Positions 33,750 through 42,082 of a stretch of 64,000 bases of DNA are shown here, piece after piece. The translations under genes and the position numbers were made by a program. The stretch spans positions 62,001 to 126,000 of the forward strand of contig JAQVDY010000001.1 of the NCBI GenBank assembly GCA_028698215.1, written 5' to 3'. The number at the start of each line of letters is the position of its first letter. Positions within the stretch are counted from its first letter, which is position 1. The notes beneath the pieces were generated by a model. That model saw only the letters and a list, made by a program, of their open reading frames with translations, made no database searches and was not told where the DNA came from. The DNA comes from Actinomycetota bacterium. Lineage in GTDB: Bacteria > Actinomycetota > Humimicrobiia > Humimicrobiales > Humimicrobiaceae.

Positions 33750-35495
33750 ATTACCAATATAAGAGTTTATGCGGCACAGATTAATCCCATAGTAGGTGAT
33801 ATAAACTACAATTATAGGTTAATTGCCCGGCATATAGAAAAAGCCCGGCAGAAACAGGCCGACCTGGTAGTTTTCCCCGAGCTCAGCCTTACCGGCTATC
33901 CTCCGGAAGACTTGTTGCTAAAACCTGCTTTTATCCAAGAAAGCCAAGCCCTGGTGGAAAAACTGGCAGAACTTACTTCAGGTATAATAGCAGTGGTGGG
34001 GTTTGCCTGCAAAAGTGATGATCTTTATAACTCGGCGGCAATACTTTGCAACCGCAGGCTGGTTCATATTTACCATAAACAGCTTCTGCCTAATTACTCT
34101 GTGTTTGATGAAGAAAGATATTTTCAAAAAGGCTCACGCAGTACAGTGTTTATGGTGGGCAGCATCCCGGTAGGCATAAATATCTGTGAAGATATTTATT
34201 ATTCCCAGGGACCAGCCAGCATACAAGCCGTACTGGGTTCTGCAGCCCTGATAATAAATATCTCCGCTTCCCCTTATTACTGCGGCAAGATAGGGGAAAG
34301 AGAGAAGCTTCTATATGCCAGGGCAGTTGAAAACAGGGTTAATCTTCTGTACTTAAACCAGGTAGGGGGCCAGGATGAGCTGGTATTTGACGGAAGCAGC
34401 ATGGCTTTGGGCCCGGATGGAGAGATACTGGGCAGGGCCAGGCCTTTCAGTCCAGATACCCTGCTGCTGGATATTGATACCAAGGCAGTGGAGTTTGCCA
34501 GGCTTAAAGACCCCAAGTTTAAAAACCAGAGGAAAAGCTTGACTGCCCAATCAGGTTCACTGCAGGTAGTAGAAACCGGTTATCAGATAAAGGACAAGTA
34601 TATTGGCTTGGAGCCTGGCAGGGATAATTATATGGAATACATTAGCTGTCCCCAGGAAGAAATACTGGAGGCCTTGGTTTTAGGAACCCGGGATTACGTA
34701 CTAAAGAATGGATTCAAAACTGTGGTACTGGGCTTAAGCGGAGGTATCGATTCCGCCTTTGCTACCTTTATTGCCTGGCGGGCACTGGGCCCGGATAATG
34801 TAAAAGTACTGCTAATGCCTTCCATGTTTTCTTCTGAAAGCAGTGTGAAAGATGCAGAAGCCTTATCTAAAAACCTTGGTATTGATTACCACATAGTGCC
34901 TATTTCCAGTATTTATGATACCTATTTAAAGCAGCTGGAGCCCCTGCTTAAAACCAGGGACATCAATATTACCAAAGAGAACCTGCAGGCCAGGATAAGG
35001 GGTAATTTGCTGATGGCCATGTCCAATGAATATGGGTGGCTGGTGCTGGCCGCCAGCAATAAAAGCGAAGCCAGTGTTGGTTACAGTACCCTGTACGGGG
35101 ATATGGTGGGAGGTTTTTCCCCTATAAAGGATGTCTATAAGACTGCCGTATATGATATTTGCCGTTTTATTAACCAAAAATATGATAACCTTATCCCCCA
35201 AAATATTATAGACAAGGCCCCGTCTGCTGAGTTAAAGCCCCATCAGAAAGACCGGGACAGCCTGCCTGAGTATTCAGTTTTGGATGCAGTGCTAAAAGCC
35301 TATATTGAACAAGAGAAAGATTACCATTCCATTGTTAATATGGGTTTTGAGCCCCAGCTGGTAAAAAAGATAATAAATATGGTAGATTTTAGTGAATACA
35401 AGAGAAGACAAGGGGCTCCTGGTATTAAGATAACCCCCAGGGCCTTTGGCAAGGACCGGCGGTACCCTATTACTAATGGTTTTAAACTTAGCTAG
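33750..35495 (+). CDS. nadE: Glutamine-dependent NAD+ synthetase, apparent ATT start
   Basis: 581 aa if started at ATT 33750, which has AAGGAG (33737-33742) 7 nt upstream; the frame has a stop at 33726 and no ATG/GTG/TTG before TTG 33912. That TTG would remove VRVYAAQINPIVGD and the catalytic Glu in FPELSLTGYPPEDL, so the upstream start is required. The nitrilase triad continues with the Lys in YHKQLLPNY and the Cys in NICEDIYY. The synthetase domain has LGLSGGIDSAFA. It amidates deamido-NAD. Confidence 0.9.
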   Translation: MTNIRVYAAQINPIVGDINYNYRLIARHIEKARQKQADLVVFPELSLTGYPPEDLLLKPAFIQESQALVEKLAELTSGIIAVVGFACKSDDLYNSAAILCNRRLVHIYHKQLLPNYSVFDEERYFQKGSRSTVFMVGSIPVGINICEDIYYSQGPASIQAVLGSAALIINISASPYYCGKIGEREKLLYARAVENRVNLLYLNQVGGQDELVFDGSSMALGPDGEILGRARPFSPDTLLLDIDTKAVEFARLKDPKFKNQRKSLTAQSGSLQVVETGYQIKDKYIGLEPGRDNYMEYISCPQEEILEALVLGTRDYVLKNGFKTVVLGLSGGIDSAFATFIAWRALGPDNVKVLLMPSMFSSESSVKDAEALSKNLGIDYHIVPISSIYDTYLKQLEPLLKTRDINITKENLQARIRGNLLMAMSNEYGWLVLAASNKSEASVGYSTLYGDMVGGFSPIKDVYKTAVYDICRFINQKYDNLIPQNIIDKAPSAELKPHQKDRDSLPEYSVLDAVLKAYIEQEKDYHSIVNMGFEPQLVKKIINMVDFSEYKRRQGAPGIKITPRAFGKDRRYPITNGFKLS

Positions 35496-35511
35496 GCTAT
35501 AGGAAAGGAAA

Positions 35512-36186
35512 ATGGAGATATTACTTCTTTTAAGCCAGAACAAACATATGGAAGCCCTCAAGGAACTGCTGTCAAGCAGGCCTTATGCCGTGGAAAGCCT
35601 GGACAGGCTTCCTCCCCGGCTGGACCTGGACAGATACAGCCTGGCGGTTATAGACATAACCGGCTGTAATAAGGAAACCGACTTCCCCTTAAGTTTTTAC
35701 CAGCATCTTTGCCAGGGCGGCCTGCCTTTGCTGGTAATAGCAGAGACCTGCCAGTCTGAATTGCTGCTAAAACCGGAATTTAAATTTGAAGACGTGGTAT
35801 TTATATCCTCCCTGGCAGATGAACTGATGCTAAGATTGGACCGGATGATGGTAGCCGGCATTAAGAAAATTTTAGGAAACAGCCTTTCTGTGGGTGAGCT
35901 GGTGCTCAATATGGATAAATATGAACTTACTGTAAAAAATATGGCTGTTGAGCTTACCTATAAGGAATATGAACTGCTAAAACTGCTGCTTGAAAACCAA
36001 AACCATGCTTTTTCGCGTGATCAGCTGTTATCCATTATATGGGATTATGATTTTTACGGGGGCAGCCGGACAGTAGATGTGCACATCCGTAGGCTCCGGT
36101 CCAAGCTTCCTCCCCCCTATAATCTTATGCTGAAAACAGTGAGGAATGTCGGTTATATGTTTTCTCCTGATTTAACACAAATTTAA
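35512..36186 (+). CDS. glnR: GlnR-like orphan OmpR-family regulator
   Basis: 224 aa. An atypical receiver (about 1-110) keeps LAVIDITG but lacks the usual acidic pair and the Lys. The C-terminal winged helix is typical OmpR: LTYKEYELLKLLLENQNHAFSRDQLL, then GGSRTVDVHIRRLRSKL and TVRNVGYMF. This matches actinobacterial GlnR in layout and wording. It is next to amtB-glnK-glnA, the classic GlnR targets. No histidine kinase is nearby. It follows nadE by 16 bp with an AGGAAAGGA Shine-Dalgarno. Confidence 0.82.
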   Translation: MEILLLLSQNKHMEALKELLSSRPYAVESLDRLPPRLDLDRYSLAVIDITGCNKETDFPLSFYQHLCQGGLPLLVIAETCQSELLLKPEFKFEDVVFISSLADELMLRLDRMMVAGIKKILGNSLSVGELVLNMDKYELTVKNMAVELTYKEYELLKLLLENQNHAFSRDQLLSIIWDYDFYGGSRTVDVHIRRLRSKLPPPYNLMLKTVRNVGYMFSPDLTQI

Positions 36187-36225
36187 CCTTCCCTTAACTT
36201 GCCTGAAATAATTGTCAGCTACAAT
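36183..36225 (+). promoter_or_regulatory. amtB promoter with GlnR-like operator
   Basis: Direct repeats with an 11-bp period: TTAAC (36183-36187), TTAAC (36194-36198), GAAAT (36205-36209), each separated by 6 bp, like the GTnAC-n6-GAAAC layout known for GlnR. The -10 is TACAAT (36220-36225), with no good -35, as expected for an activated promoter. The glnA promoter has the same layout. Confidence 0.6.
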
Positions 36226-36257
36226 AGCCTCCATGTTAATTATTTAGAGGAGGTTGT

Positions 36258-37499
36258 ATGGATACGATCTGGATCTTGCTGGCTGCATTTTTAGTATTTT
36301 TTATGCAGGCCGGCTTTGCCATGGTTGAAACTGGTTTTACCAGGGCCAAGAATACGGTGAACATATTAATGAAGAATCTTATGGACTTTAGCCTGGGCAG
36401 TTTGGTTTTTTTCCTGGTGGGATACGGACTTATGTTTGGCGCCGATATAGGAGGGTTTGTAGGTTCTGACAGCTTTTGGGTGAAAATTATCAGTCCCCAG
36501 GATACATCCAATTTTGCTTTTTGGCTTTTCCAGGCAGTATTTGCCGCTACTGCTGCTACTATAGTATCAGGGGCTATGGCAGAAAGAACCAGATTTAAGA
36601 GCTACCTGGTGTATACGGTACTAATTACTGCCTTAATATATCCCATAACCGGTCACTGGATTTGGGGAGGAGGCTGGCTGTCTGAACTGGGAATGATAGA
36701 TTTTGCCGGATCTACCGTGGTCCATTCGGTAGGAGGATGGGCAGCACTGGCCGGCGCCTTGATTGTAGGCCCGCGTTGGGGCAAATACAATCCGGACGGA
36801 TCTTCCAACGCTATTCCGGGGCATAATCTTTCATTGGCCGCACTGGGAGTATTCATTCTATGGTTTGGCTGGTTTGGGTTTAATGCCGGCAGTACCCTTT
36901 CCGGTTCGAGCCAGGCAATTTCTACCATAGCAGTTACCACTACCCTGGCCGCCTCTGCCGGATCAGCCAGCGCTATGTTCTGGGTCTGGCTAAGGTATAA
37001 AAAACCTGATGCCTCCATGACTTTAAATGGTGCCCTGGCCGGCCTGGTAGCCATAACTGCCGGTTGTGCCGTGGTTTCCCCTTTAAGCGCAATCATTATT
37101 GGACTTATAGCAGGAGTACTATGCTGTGTGTCCGTTGATTTTATAGATAAGAAATTAAGGATAGATGACCCAGTAGGAGCTATTTCAGTCCACGGGGTAA
37201 GCGGTGCTTTTGGTACCTTGGCCGTAGGCTTGTTTGCCCAGCCGGAATTTAGTTCCCTGGCTGGCTTGGGCCAGGCGGCAGGGCTGTTTTTCGGGGGAGG
37301 CTTCAGGCTCCTGCTGGTACAGGCAGCAGGTATGGCAAGTGTGTTTGCCTGGACCTTTACCATCATGCTGGCTGCCTTTTTTATCATCAGTAAAACCATG
37401 GGTTTGAGGGTATCCAGGGAGACCGAAATAAAGGGGCTGGATATAGAAGAGCATGCCATGGAAGCTTATGCTGGTTTCCAGATTTTTAATAATGATTGA
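36258..37499 (+). CDS. amtB: Ammonium transporter Amt
   Basis: 413 aa with 11 membrane helices, normal for Amt. Key blocks: [25 protein letters not shown], the first channel His in [38 protein letters not shown], and the second channel His in [15 protein letters not shown]. It moves ammonium into the cytoplasm and is blocked by PII. A GAGGAGG-type Shine-Dalgarno precedes ATG 36258. It forms an operon with glnK. Confidence 0.95.
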   Translation: MDTIWILLAAFLVFFMQAGFAMVETGFTRAKNTVNILMKNLMDFSLGSLVFFLVGYGLMFGADIGGFVGSDSFWVKIISPQDTSNFAFWLFQAVFAATAATIVSGAMAERTRFKSYLVYTVLITALIYPITGHWIWGGGWLSELGMIDFAGSTVVHSVGGWAALAGALIVGPRWGKYNPDGSSNAIPGHNLSLAALGVFILWFGWFGFNAGSTLSGSSQAISTIAVTTTLAASAGSASAMFWVWLRYKKPDASMTLNGALAGLVAITAGCAVVSPLSAIIIGLIAGVLCCVSVDFIDKKLRIDDPVGAISVHGVSGAFGTLAVGLFAQPEFSSLAGLGQAAGLFFGGGFRLLLVQAAGMASVFAWTFTIMLAAFFIISKTMGLRVSRETEIKGLDIEEHAMEAYAGFQIFNND

Positions 37500-37515
37500 C
37501 CAGGAAGGAGAGAAA

Positions 37516-37857
37516 ATGAAATTAATAATTGCCATGATACAGCCCCATCGGCTGCCTGATGTTAAAAAAGCCTTGTTTGATAACCAGATTTACAAGATGA
37601 CTATTACCAATGTATTAGGCTGCGGGCAGCAAAAGGGTTACACTGAGACTTACCGTGGAGTTATACATGAGGTAAATTTACTTAAAAAAATAAGGCTGGA
37701 AATAGCAGTTAATGATGAATTTGTAGAACCCACCATAAAAGCTATTATTGATGGGGCCAGGACCGGCCATATTGGTGACGGAAAGATATTCATTGTAGAT
37801 TTGGCCCAGTGTATCCGGATTAGGACCGGAGAAGAAGGCAGCCAAGCCATTGGATAA
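37516..37857 (+). CDS. glnK: PII nitrogen-regulatory protein, T-loop Tyr51 replaced by His
   Basis: 113 aa from ATG 37516 behind AGGAGAG; an earlier in-frame ATG at 37453 lies inside amtB. PII features: [21 protein letters not shown]-loop [19 protein letters not shown], and [16 protein letters not shown]. The residue uridylylated or adenylylated in other bacteria (Tyr51) is His51, while Tyr46 is kept. Signalling is thus probably by ATP/ADP and 2-oxoglutarate only. It likely blocks AmtB. Confidence 0.93.
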   Translation: MKLIIAMIQPHRLPDVKKALFDNQIYKMTITNVLGCGQQKGYTETYRGVIHEVNLLKKIRLEIAVNDEFVEPTIKAIIDGARTGHIGDGKIFIVDLAQCIRIRTGEEGSQAIG

Positions 37858-37860
37858 AAG

Positions 37861-37904
37861 TTTACACAGATTTAACATTGCTGAGGGTATTTTTAAGGTA
37901 TAAT
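37861..37904 (+). promoter_or_regulatory. glnA promoter with GlnR-like operator
   Basis: TTTAC (37861-37865), n6, TTAAC (37872-37876), n6, GAGGG (37883-37887), then TATAAT (37899-37904) and no -35. Same repeat phasing and nearly the same distance to the -10 as the amtB site, supporting a shared activator. Confidence 0.6.
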
Positions 37905-37934
37905 ATTTTTAAAATTATTTGACAGGAGGAACTA

Positions 37935-39272
37935 GTGGAAAATACAGAACAAATGAAAGAGTATGTTTTAAAAAAGGCAAGGGACAATGATATTAAGTTT
38001 ATAAGGTTATGGTTTACTGATGTTCAGGGATTTTTAAAAAGCTTCGCCATAACCGTAGAAGAGCTGGAAAAAGCCTTGGAGGAAGGAATGGGATTTGACG
38101 GGTCTTCCATTGAAGGTTTCTCCAGGATTGAAGAAAGTGATGTGATAGCCCTGCCCGACCCAAGCACCTTCCAGATACTACCCTGGAGTCCTGCCGAACA
38201 CGGGGTGGCCAGGATGTTTTGCGACATTATGGAGCCCCAGGGGGGCCACTTTAAGGGCGATCCCAGGTGGGTGCTAAAAAGAATTCTGCAAAAAGCCAAG
38301 GATATGGGTTACACCTTCTATGTGGGACCAGAGCTGGAATTCTTCTATTTTAGGTCTGATACAGGACAGCCAGAGGTTCTGGATAAGGGGGGCTATTTTG
38401 ACTTAACCACCCTGGACGTAGCCAGCGGGCTTAGAAGAGATACGGTATTATACCTGGAATCCATGGGTATAGGGGTAGAATATTCCCATCATGAGGTAGC
38501 CCCCTCCCAGCATGAAATTGACCTCAGATATACTGATGCCTTGACCATGGCCGACAATGCCATGACCTACCGGCTGCTGGTAAAGGAAGTAGCTACCAAG
38601 CATGGAGTATATGCTACTTTTATGCCTAAACCCATATTTGGGATAAATGGAAGCGGAATGCATACCCATCAGTCTCTGTTTAAAGGAAACAGCAATGTGT
38701 TCCATGACCCTGATGATAAGTATCACTTATCCCGGGAAGCCAGGGCTTATATTGCTGGTATCCTAAAACATTCCAAAGCCATAGTAGCCATAACCAACCA
38801 ATGGGTAAATTCATATAAAAGGCTGGTACCGGGCTATGAAGCTCCCGTGTACATATCCTGGGCCAGAAGAAACAGGTCCACTTTGGTAAGGGTTCCCATG
38901 TACAAGCCGGGCAAGGAGGAATCCACCAGGGTAGAGTTCAGGTGCCCCGATCCTGCCTGCAATCCGTACTTGGCTTTTTCAGTTATGCTGGCAGCAGGCC
39001 TGGATGGCATAGCTAATAACTATCCTCTGCCCGATCCAATAGAAGAAAATATATTTGAGATGGATGAAGCGGCTAGAGATGCGGCCGGCATTGATACCCT
39101 GCCCAATAATCTATTTGAGGCAGTAAAATTTATGGAAGAGAGTGAACTGGTAAAAGAAACTTTGGGAGAACATATCTTTCAGAAGTTTATTGAAAACAAA
39201 AAGATTGAGTGGGACCGTTATAGAACCCATGTATCCAACTATGAACTGGATACCTACCTGCCCATACTCTAG
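37935..39272 (+). CDS. glnA: Glutamine synthetase type I (alpha-like)
   Basis: 445 aa from GTG 37935 behind AGGAGG. Length and the absence of the adenylylation Tyr motif near the C-terminus (DTLPNNLFEAVKFME) place it with GSI-alpha enzymes. Active-site blocks: GFDGSSIEGFSRIEESD, EFFYF, the NGSGMHTHQSL ammonia/ATP region, VPGYEAPVYISWA and EFRCPDPACNPYLAF. The Arg in GFSRIEESD corresponds to the feedback-sensing Arg62 of Bacillus. It makes glutamine from glutamate and ammonia. Confidence 0.96.
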   Translation: MENTEQMKEYVLKKARDNDIKFIRLWFTDVQGFLKSFAITVEELEKALEEGMGFDGSSIEGFSRIEESDVIALPDPSTFQILPWSPAEHGVARMFCDIMEPQGGHFKGDPRWVLKRILQKAKDMGYTFYVGPELEFFYFRSDTGQPEVLDKGGYFDLTTLDVASGLRRDTVLYLESMGIGVEYSHHEVAPSQHEIDLRYTDALTMADNAMTYRLLVKEVATKHGVYATFMPKPIFGINGSGMHTHQSLFKGNSNVFHDPDDKYHLSREARAYIAGILKHSKAIVAITNQWVNSYKRLVPGYEAPVYISWARRNRSTLVRVPMYKPGKEESTRVEFRCPDPACNPYLAFSVMLAAGLDGIANNYPLPDPIEENIFEMDEAARDAAGIDTLPNNLFEAVKFMEESELVKETLGEHIFQKFIENKKIEWDRYRTHVSNYELDTYLPIL

Positions 39273-39281
39273 TTTAAGCAA

Positions 39282-39316
39282 AAGGGCAAGCAGTGGCTGG
39301 GCGCCTGCTTGCCCTT
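39282..39316. terminator. Terminator hairpin after glnA
   Basis: Perfect 12-bp stem AAGGGCAAGCAG / CTGCTTGCCCTT (39282-39293, 39305-39316), 11-nt loop. The minus side continues into TTTT; the plus side has a poor T tract. It overlaps the stop codon of the convergent VIT1-like gene, so it probably serves both. Confidence 0.7.
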
Positions 39317-39905
39317 ATTGTAAAAAGGACAAGAGATAACTCAGGCCTGCCGTAAAGACCCCTGCAATTACCATCTTTATGCCGCTTATAATCAAATTAG
39401 TCTTGGATATCCTGCCTAAGAACAAACCTATGCCCAACAGCACCAAAAAAGCTAAGCCAAAGGCTATATAGAAACTGATTTTAATGGGTATCAGGCTTCC
39501 GAAAAAAAAGGGAAGCAGGGGGATCAGGGCAGTAATAACCGGAGATAACCCGTTAACCGCTGCCAGCACTTTAGCCGCATAGCTCTGGGCATAATAGATT
39601 ACGGTGCGGTCCAGGTTGTGAAGAGTATATTTTTCCAGATCATCAATTTCTTTTTTTCTTTCTGCAGTTTCACTATTATAAGCACTCCACACCCCCGAGA
39701 CCCCCAAAGAAATACAAACTGCCAGGCCGGTTATAAGTACATGGGAATAACTGACAGTCCTAATTATGAAATTACCTATCAGCAGCCCGATAATGGTAAT
39801 CACGCCATCAAAACCATTTACGGCAAAATACCTCCTAACCAGCTTGGAGATATTGGTGATACGGTTATAGGTCTTAATTCTTTTTATAAAATTATCTTGA
39901 TCCAT
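39315..39905 (-). CDS. VIT1/CCC1-family membrane protein
   Basis: 196 aa with four to five membrane helices. Family-like block FAVNGFDGVITIIGLLIGN, then GVSGVWSAYNSETAERKKEIDDLEKY with the acidic ExxE-type metal-binding stretch after helix 2. VIT1/CCC1 proteins move Fe2+ or Mn2+; direction and metal are not determined here. Its start overlaps the HAD gene end by 14 bp. Confidence 0.72.
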   Translation of the reverse strand: MDQDNFIKRIKTYNRITNISKLVRRYFAVNGFDGVITIIGLLIGNFIIRTVSYSHVLITGLAVCISLGVSGVWSAYNSETAERKKEIDDLEKYTLHNLDRTVIYYAQSYAAKVLAAVNGLSPVITALIPLLPFFFGSLIPIKISFYIAFGLAFLVLLGIGLFLGRISKTNLIISGIKMVIAGVFTAGLSYLLSFLQ

Positions 39906-40689
39906 CTAATACATATTTATACAGGGCTTCCGCTACTCCGTTTTGGTCATTATTGCTTACCACAGTATCAGCTGCCACTTTAACCGCTTCCGGAGCGTTG
40001 CCCATAGCTATGGCCAAACCAGCCAGGTTCAACATCCCCAAATCATTTTCGCTATCCCCTATAGCTGCAATCTGGCTGGATTTTAGGCCAAACTGTTCCA
40101 ATATTTTGTTTAAGGCAAATGCCTTGCCTGCATTTTTATTGACTACATTTAAAAATACAGGACCTCCCCTTCTTAATTTTAGCTTGTGGCCAAACTCTTT
40201 TTCCATTACCTGGTTAAATTCATCCTTTGCTTCTATGGGAACAGTAAATACTAAAGCTTTGGAGGTGATATTATCTTTAATAAGGTCATCTACTTTTACG
40301 GTTTTGTCTCCTGTCTCAGCTATGAAATCTATTCCTGGATGATCTTTTTCATAATAAAGCAGTCCATCTTCTGCACTAAGGGCCAACCCTTGTTTATACT
40401 TCCGGCATAATAATACTACCTCATTACCTAAATCTAAAGGTATGTTTAACTTAAACAGTATATTCTTATTGCTGTCTATAATAGCTGCTCCCCCGGATAC
40501 AATCTGGGGATCTACTAAATTTAACTGGTCAATTATGTTGGATACAGAGTATATGGTTTTACCGGTGGTGATTATAACTTTTATACCTTTTTTTAGGCAT
40601 TCGGTTATAGCCTCCCTGTTTTCCGGACTGACTTTGGAGTCAGAATTATACAGGGTTCCATCTAGGTCTATGGCCACTAACTTAATCAA
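39892..40689 (-). CDS. Cof-type HAD-IIB hydrolase
   Basis: 265 aa. Motif I AIDLDGTLYNSD, motif II TTGK, the Lys/motif III region and motif IV GDSENDLGML are all present, with a C2 cap between. Cof-like enzymes dephosphorylate sugar phosphates, FMN or PLP. Specificity unknown. First of a two-gene unit with the VIT1-like gene. Confidence 0.9.
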   Translation of the reverse strand: MIKLVAIDLDGTLYNSDSKVSPENREAITECLKKGIKVIITTGKTIYSVSNIIDQLNLVDPQIVSGGAAIIDSNKNILFKLNIPLDLGNEVVLLCRKYKQGLALSAEDGLLYYEKDHPGIDFIAETGDKTVKVDDLIKDNITSKALVFTVPIEAKDEFNQVMEKEFGHKLKLRRGGPVFLNVVNKNAGKAFALNKILEQFGLKSSQIAAIGDSENDLGMLNLAGLAIAMGNAPEAVKVAADTVVSNNDQNGVAEALYKYVLDGSR

Positions 40690-40715
40690 TTTATTTCCTC
40701 CCTATAATATGGTGC

Positions 40716-41651
40716 CTAATTATCAGTAGTCTCTTCTGGTTCGGTTTCTTCCGCTTCCGGTATTAAAGGGACCTCTGGTTGCGGGGTAGACTCTTCCATC
40801 TTCTGCTGCAGGTCACCCAGGTCTATTAGGGGCACTATTCCTTCCGGTAAAATCCCCCAACTTATATTGGGTGAGAGTTTCTGGATAAACTCCAGCTGTA
40901 TAATTTCCGGGTATTCTCTCAGAGATTCGCCCCTGATGGTGATTTGTTGGGCTTCTGCTTCTGCCCTTATAATAGTCTGCTCTTTTTTTATTCTTTCCTG
41001 CTCCAGGATATTGCGCTCTACTTCTATTCTTTCTTCTGCAATTTGTTTTTCTTCCAATACGGTAAAGTATTCTTCTGTAAAATCTATCTTTCTTAGCAGG
41101 AACTCGTCTAAAATAATGCCGTTTTCAGCAAAAATTGGCCTAAGTGTTTCTGAAAGTTCTGCCTGTACATCAAATACCTGTTCAGAATAAAGCTGTAGGG
41201 CTGTATATTTCTTGGGGATGTTCCTGGCCAGGGACCTGGCCTCTGCCTTTACTACCTTCTCTACCAACTCATCCATGGTGCCAATATTGTTTAATACCCA
41301 TTCGGCCTGTTTGGCATCAATGGAAAACCTGATGGTATATTTAAGTTTTATTTGCTGTCCGTCTGAAGAGGTGGTATCTACGGCAAAATCGGTATAAGTA
41401 GCAGCGCTGGGTTCGGGGGTATCACTGGTTTCATAGGTAACCTGCCTGGTGGAATAATTAACCGTGTTCTGGATAAAGGGCACTTTCACATGAAGCCCCG
41501 GATAAAAAGTTACTCCTGTGGTTTTTCCAAACTGGGTCAATACCTGAACATTACCCGCTTGCACTATTACAAAACTGTTTAGTATAAGGACCAGTGCTAC
41601 TATAAAGATAACTATTCCTATTATAATTTTGGGAATCAATTTCACTTTCAT
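40716..41651 (-). CDS. SPFH/prohibitin-family membrane protein
   Basis: 311 aa from ATG 41651 behind GGGAGC; an in-frame earlier start at 41708 adds no homology. One N-terminal helix (about 7-27), SPFH domain (about 28-190, VLTQFGKTTGVTFYPGLHVKVPFI), a coiled coil rich in Glu/Arg/Ile (about 200-245) and an acidic Pro-rich tail. Forms membrane-associated oligomers like HflK/HflC. Partner unknown. Confidence 0.85.
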   Translation of the reverse strand: MKVKLIPKIIIGIVIFIVALVLILNSFVIVQAGNVQVLTQFGKTTGVTFYPGLHVKVPFIQNTVNYSTRQVTYETSDTPEPSAATYTDFAVDTTSSDGQQIKLKYTIRFSIDAKQAEWVLNNIGTMDELVEKVVKAEARSLARNIPKKYTALQLYSEQVFDVQAELSETLRPIFAENGIILDEFLLRKIDFTEEYFTVLEEKQIAEERIEVERNILEQERIKKEQTIIRAEAEAQQITIRGESLREYPEIIQLEFIQKLSPNISWGILPEGIVPLIDLGDLQQKMEESTPQPEVPLIPEAEETEPEETTDN

Positions 41652-41683
41652 ATTTGCTCCCTTCTTTGCAGCAAGATTGATAT

Positions 41684-41920
41684 TTACAATAAATCCAGTA
41701 CCACACAAGTCATGGTATCTTTTATCATATTGAGGTTCTGGATTTTAGATATAACCGTTCTTCCCAGGGAAGCCAGGTCCTCTGCCCCTACATAGGCAAT
41801 AATATCATAAGGCCCGGTAACCGTATGGGCAGATTGTACCCCCTTCATTTTGCTTATCTTGGTCAAAGCATCATTTTGTTTGCCCTGGTCTGATTTAATC
41901 AGGACATATGCATAAGTCAT
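41684..41920 (-). CDS. Stand-alone RAM (Lrp/AsnC ligand-binding) domain protein
   Basis: 78 aa; just the effector-binding half of Lrp/AsnC regulators, without a DNA-binding domain. Pattern: AYVLIKSDQGKQNDALTKISKMKGVQSAHTVTGPYDIIAYVGAEDLASLG. Such small proteins form decamers and bind amino acids or modulate other Lrp proteins. It lies upstream of the SPFH gene on the same strand. Confidence 0.88.
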   Translation of the reverse strand: MTYAYVLIKSDQGKQNDALTKISKMKGVQSAHTVTGPYDIIAYVGAEDLASLGRTVISKIQNLNMIKDTMTCVVLDLL

Positions 41921-42013
41921 CTATTGCTCCCTGTTAAAATTTAAATACAGGTAGGAATATAACATTTATCCCGGCATTTTTCTACTCAGTCCAACATTTG
42001 ATTCTACATGGTG

Positions 42014-42042
42014 TTGATTTTAGAAATTACACCCTTTATAAT
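42014..42042 (+). promoter_or_regulatory. Promoter of the aldolase gene
   Basis: TTGATT (42014-42019), 17-bp spacer, TATAAT (42037-42042). Start of transcription near 42049; AAAGGA (42071-42076) is the Shine-Dalgarno for ATG 42083. Confidence 0.7.
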
Positions 42043-42082
42043 TTAGGGCACATTATAACAATTTTTAGTTAAAGGATTATTT

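Noticed and set aside
33745-33762. ATG 33745 as a nadE start or small leader peptide
   Set aside because: Out of frame with nadE and ends after five codons; only 2 nt from the Shine-Dalgarno. Kept only as a note for a possible sequencing indel.
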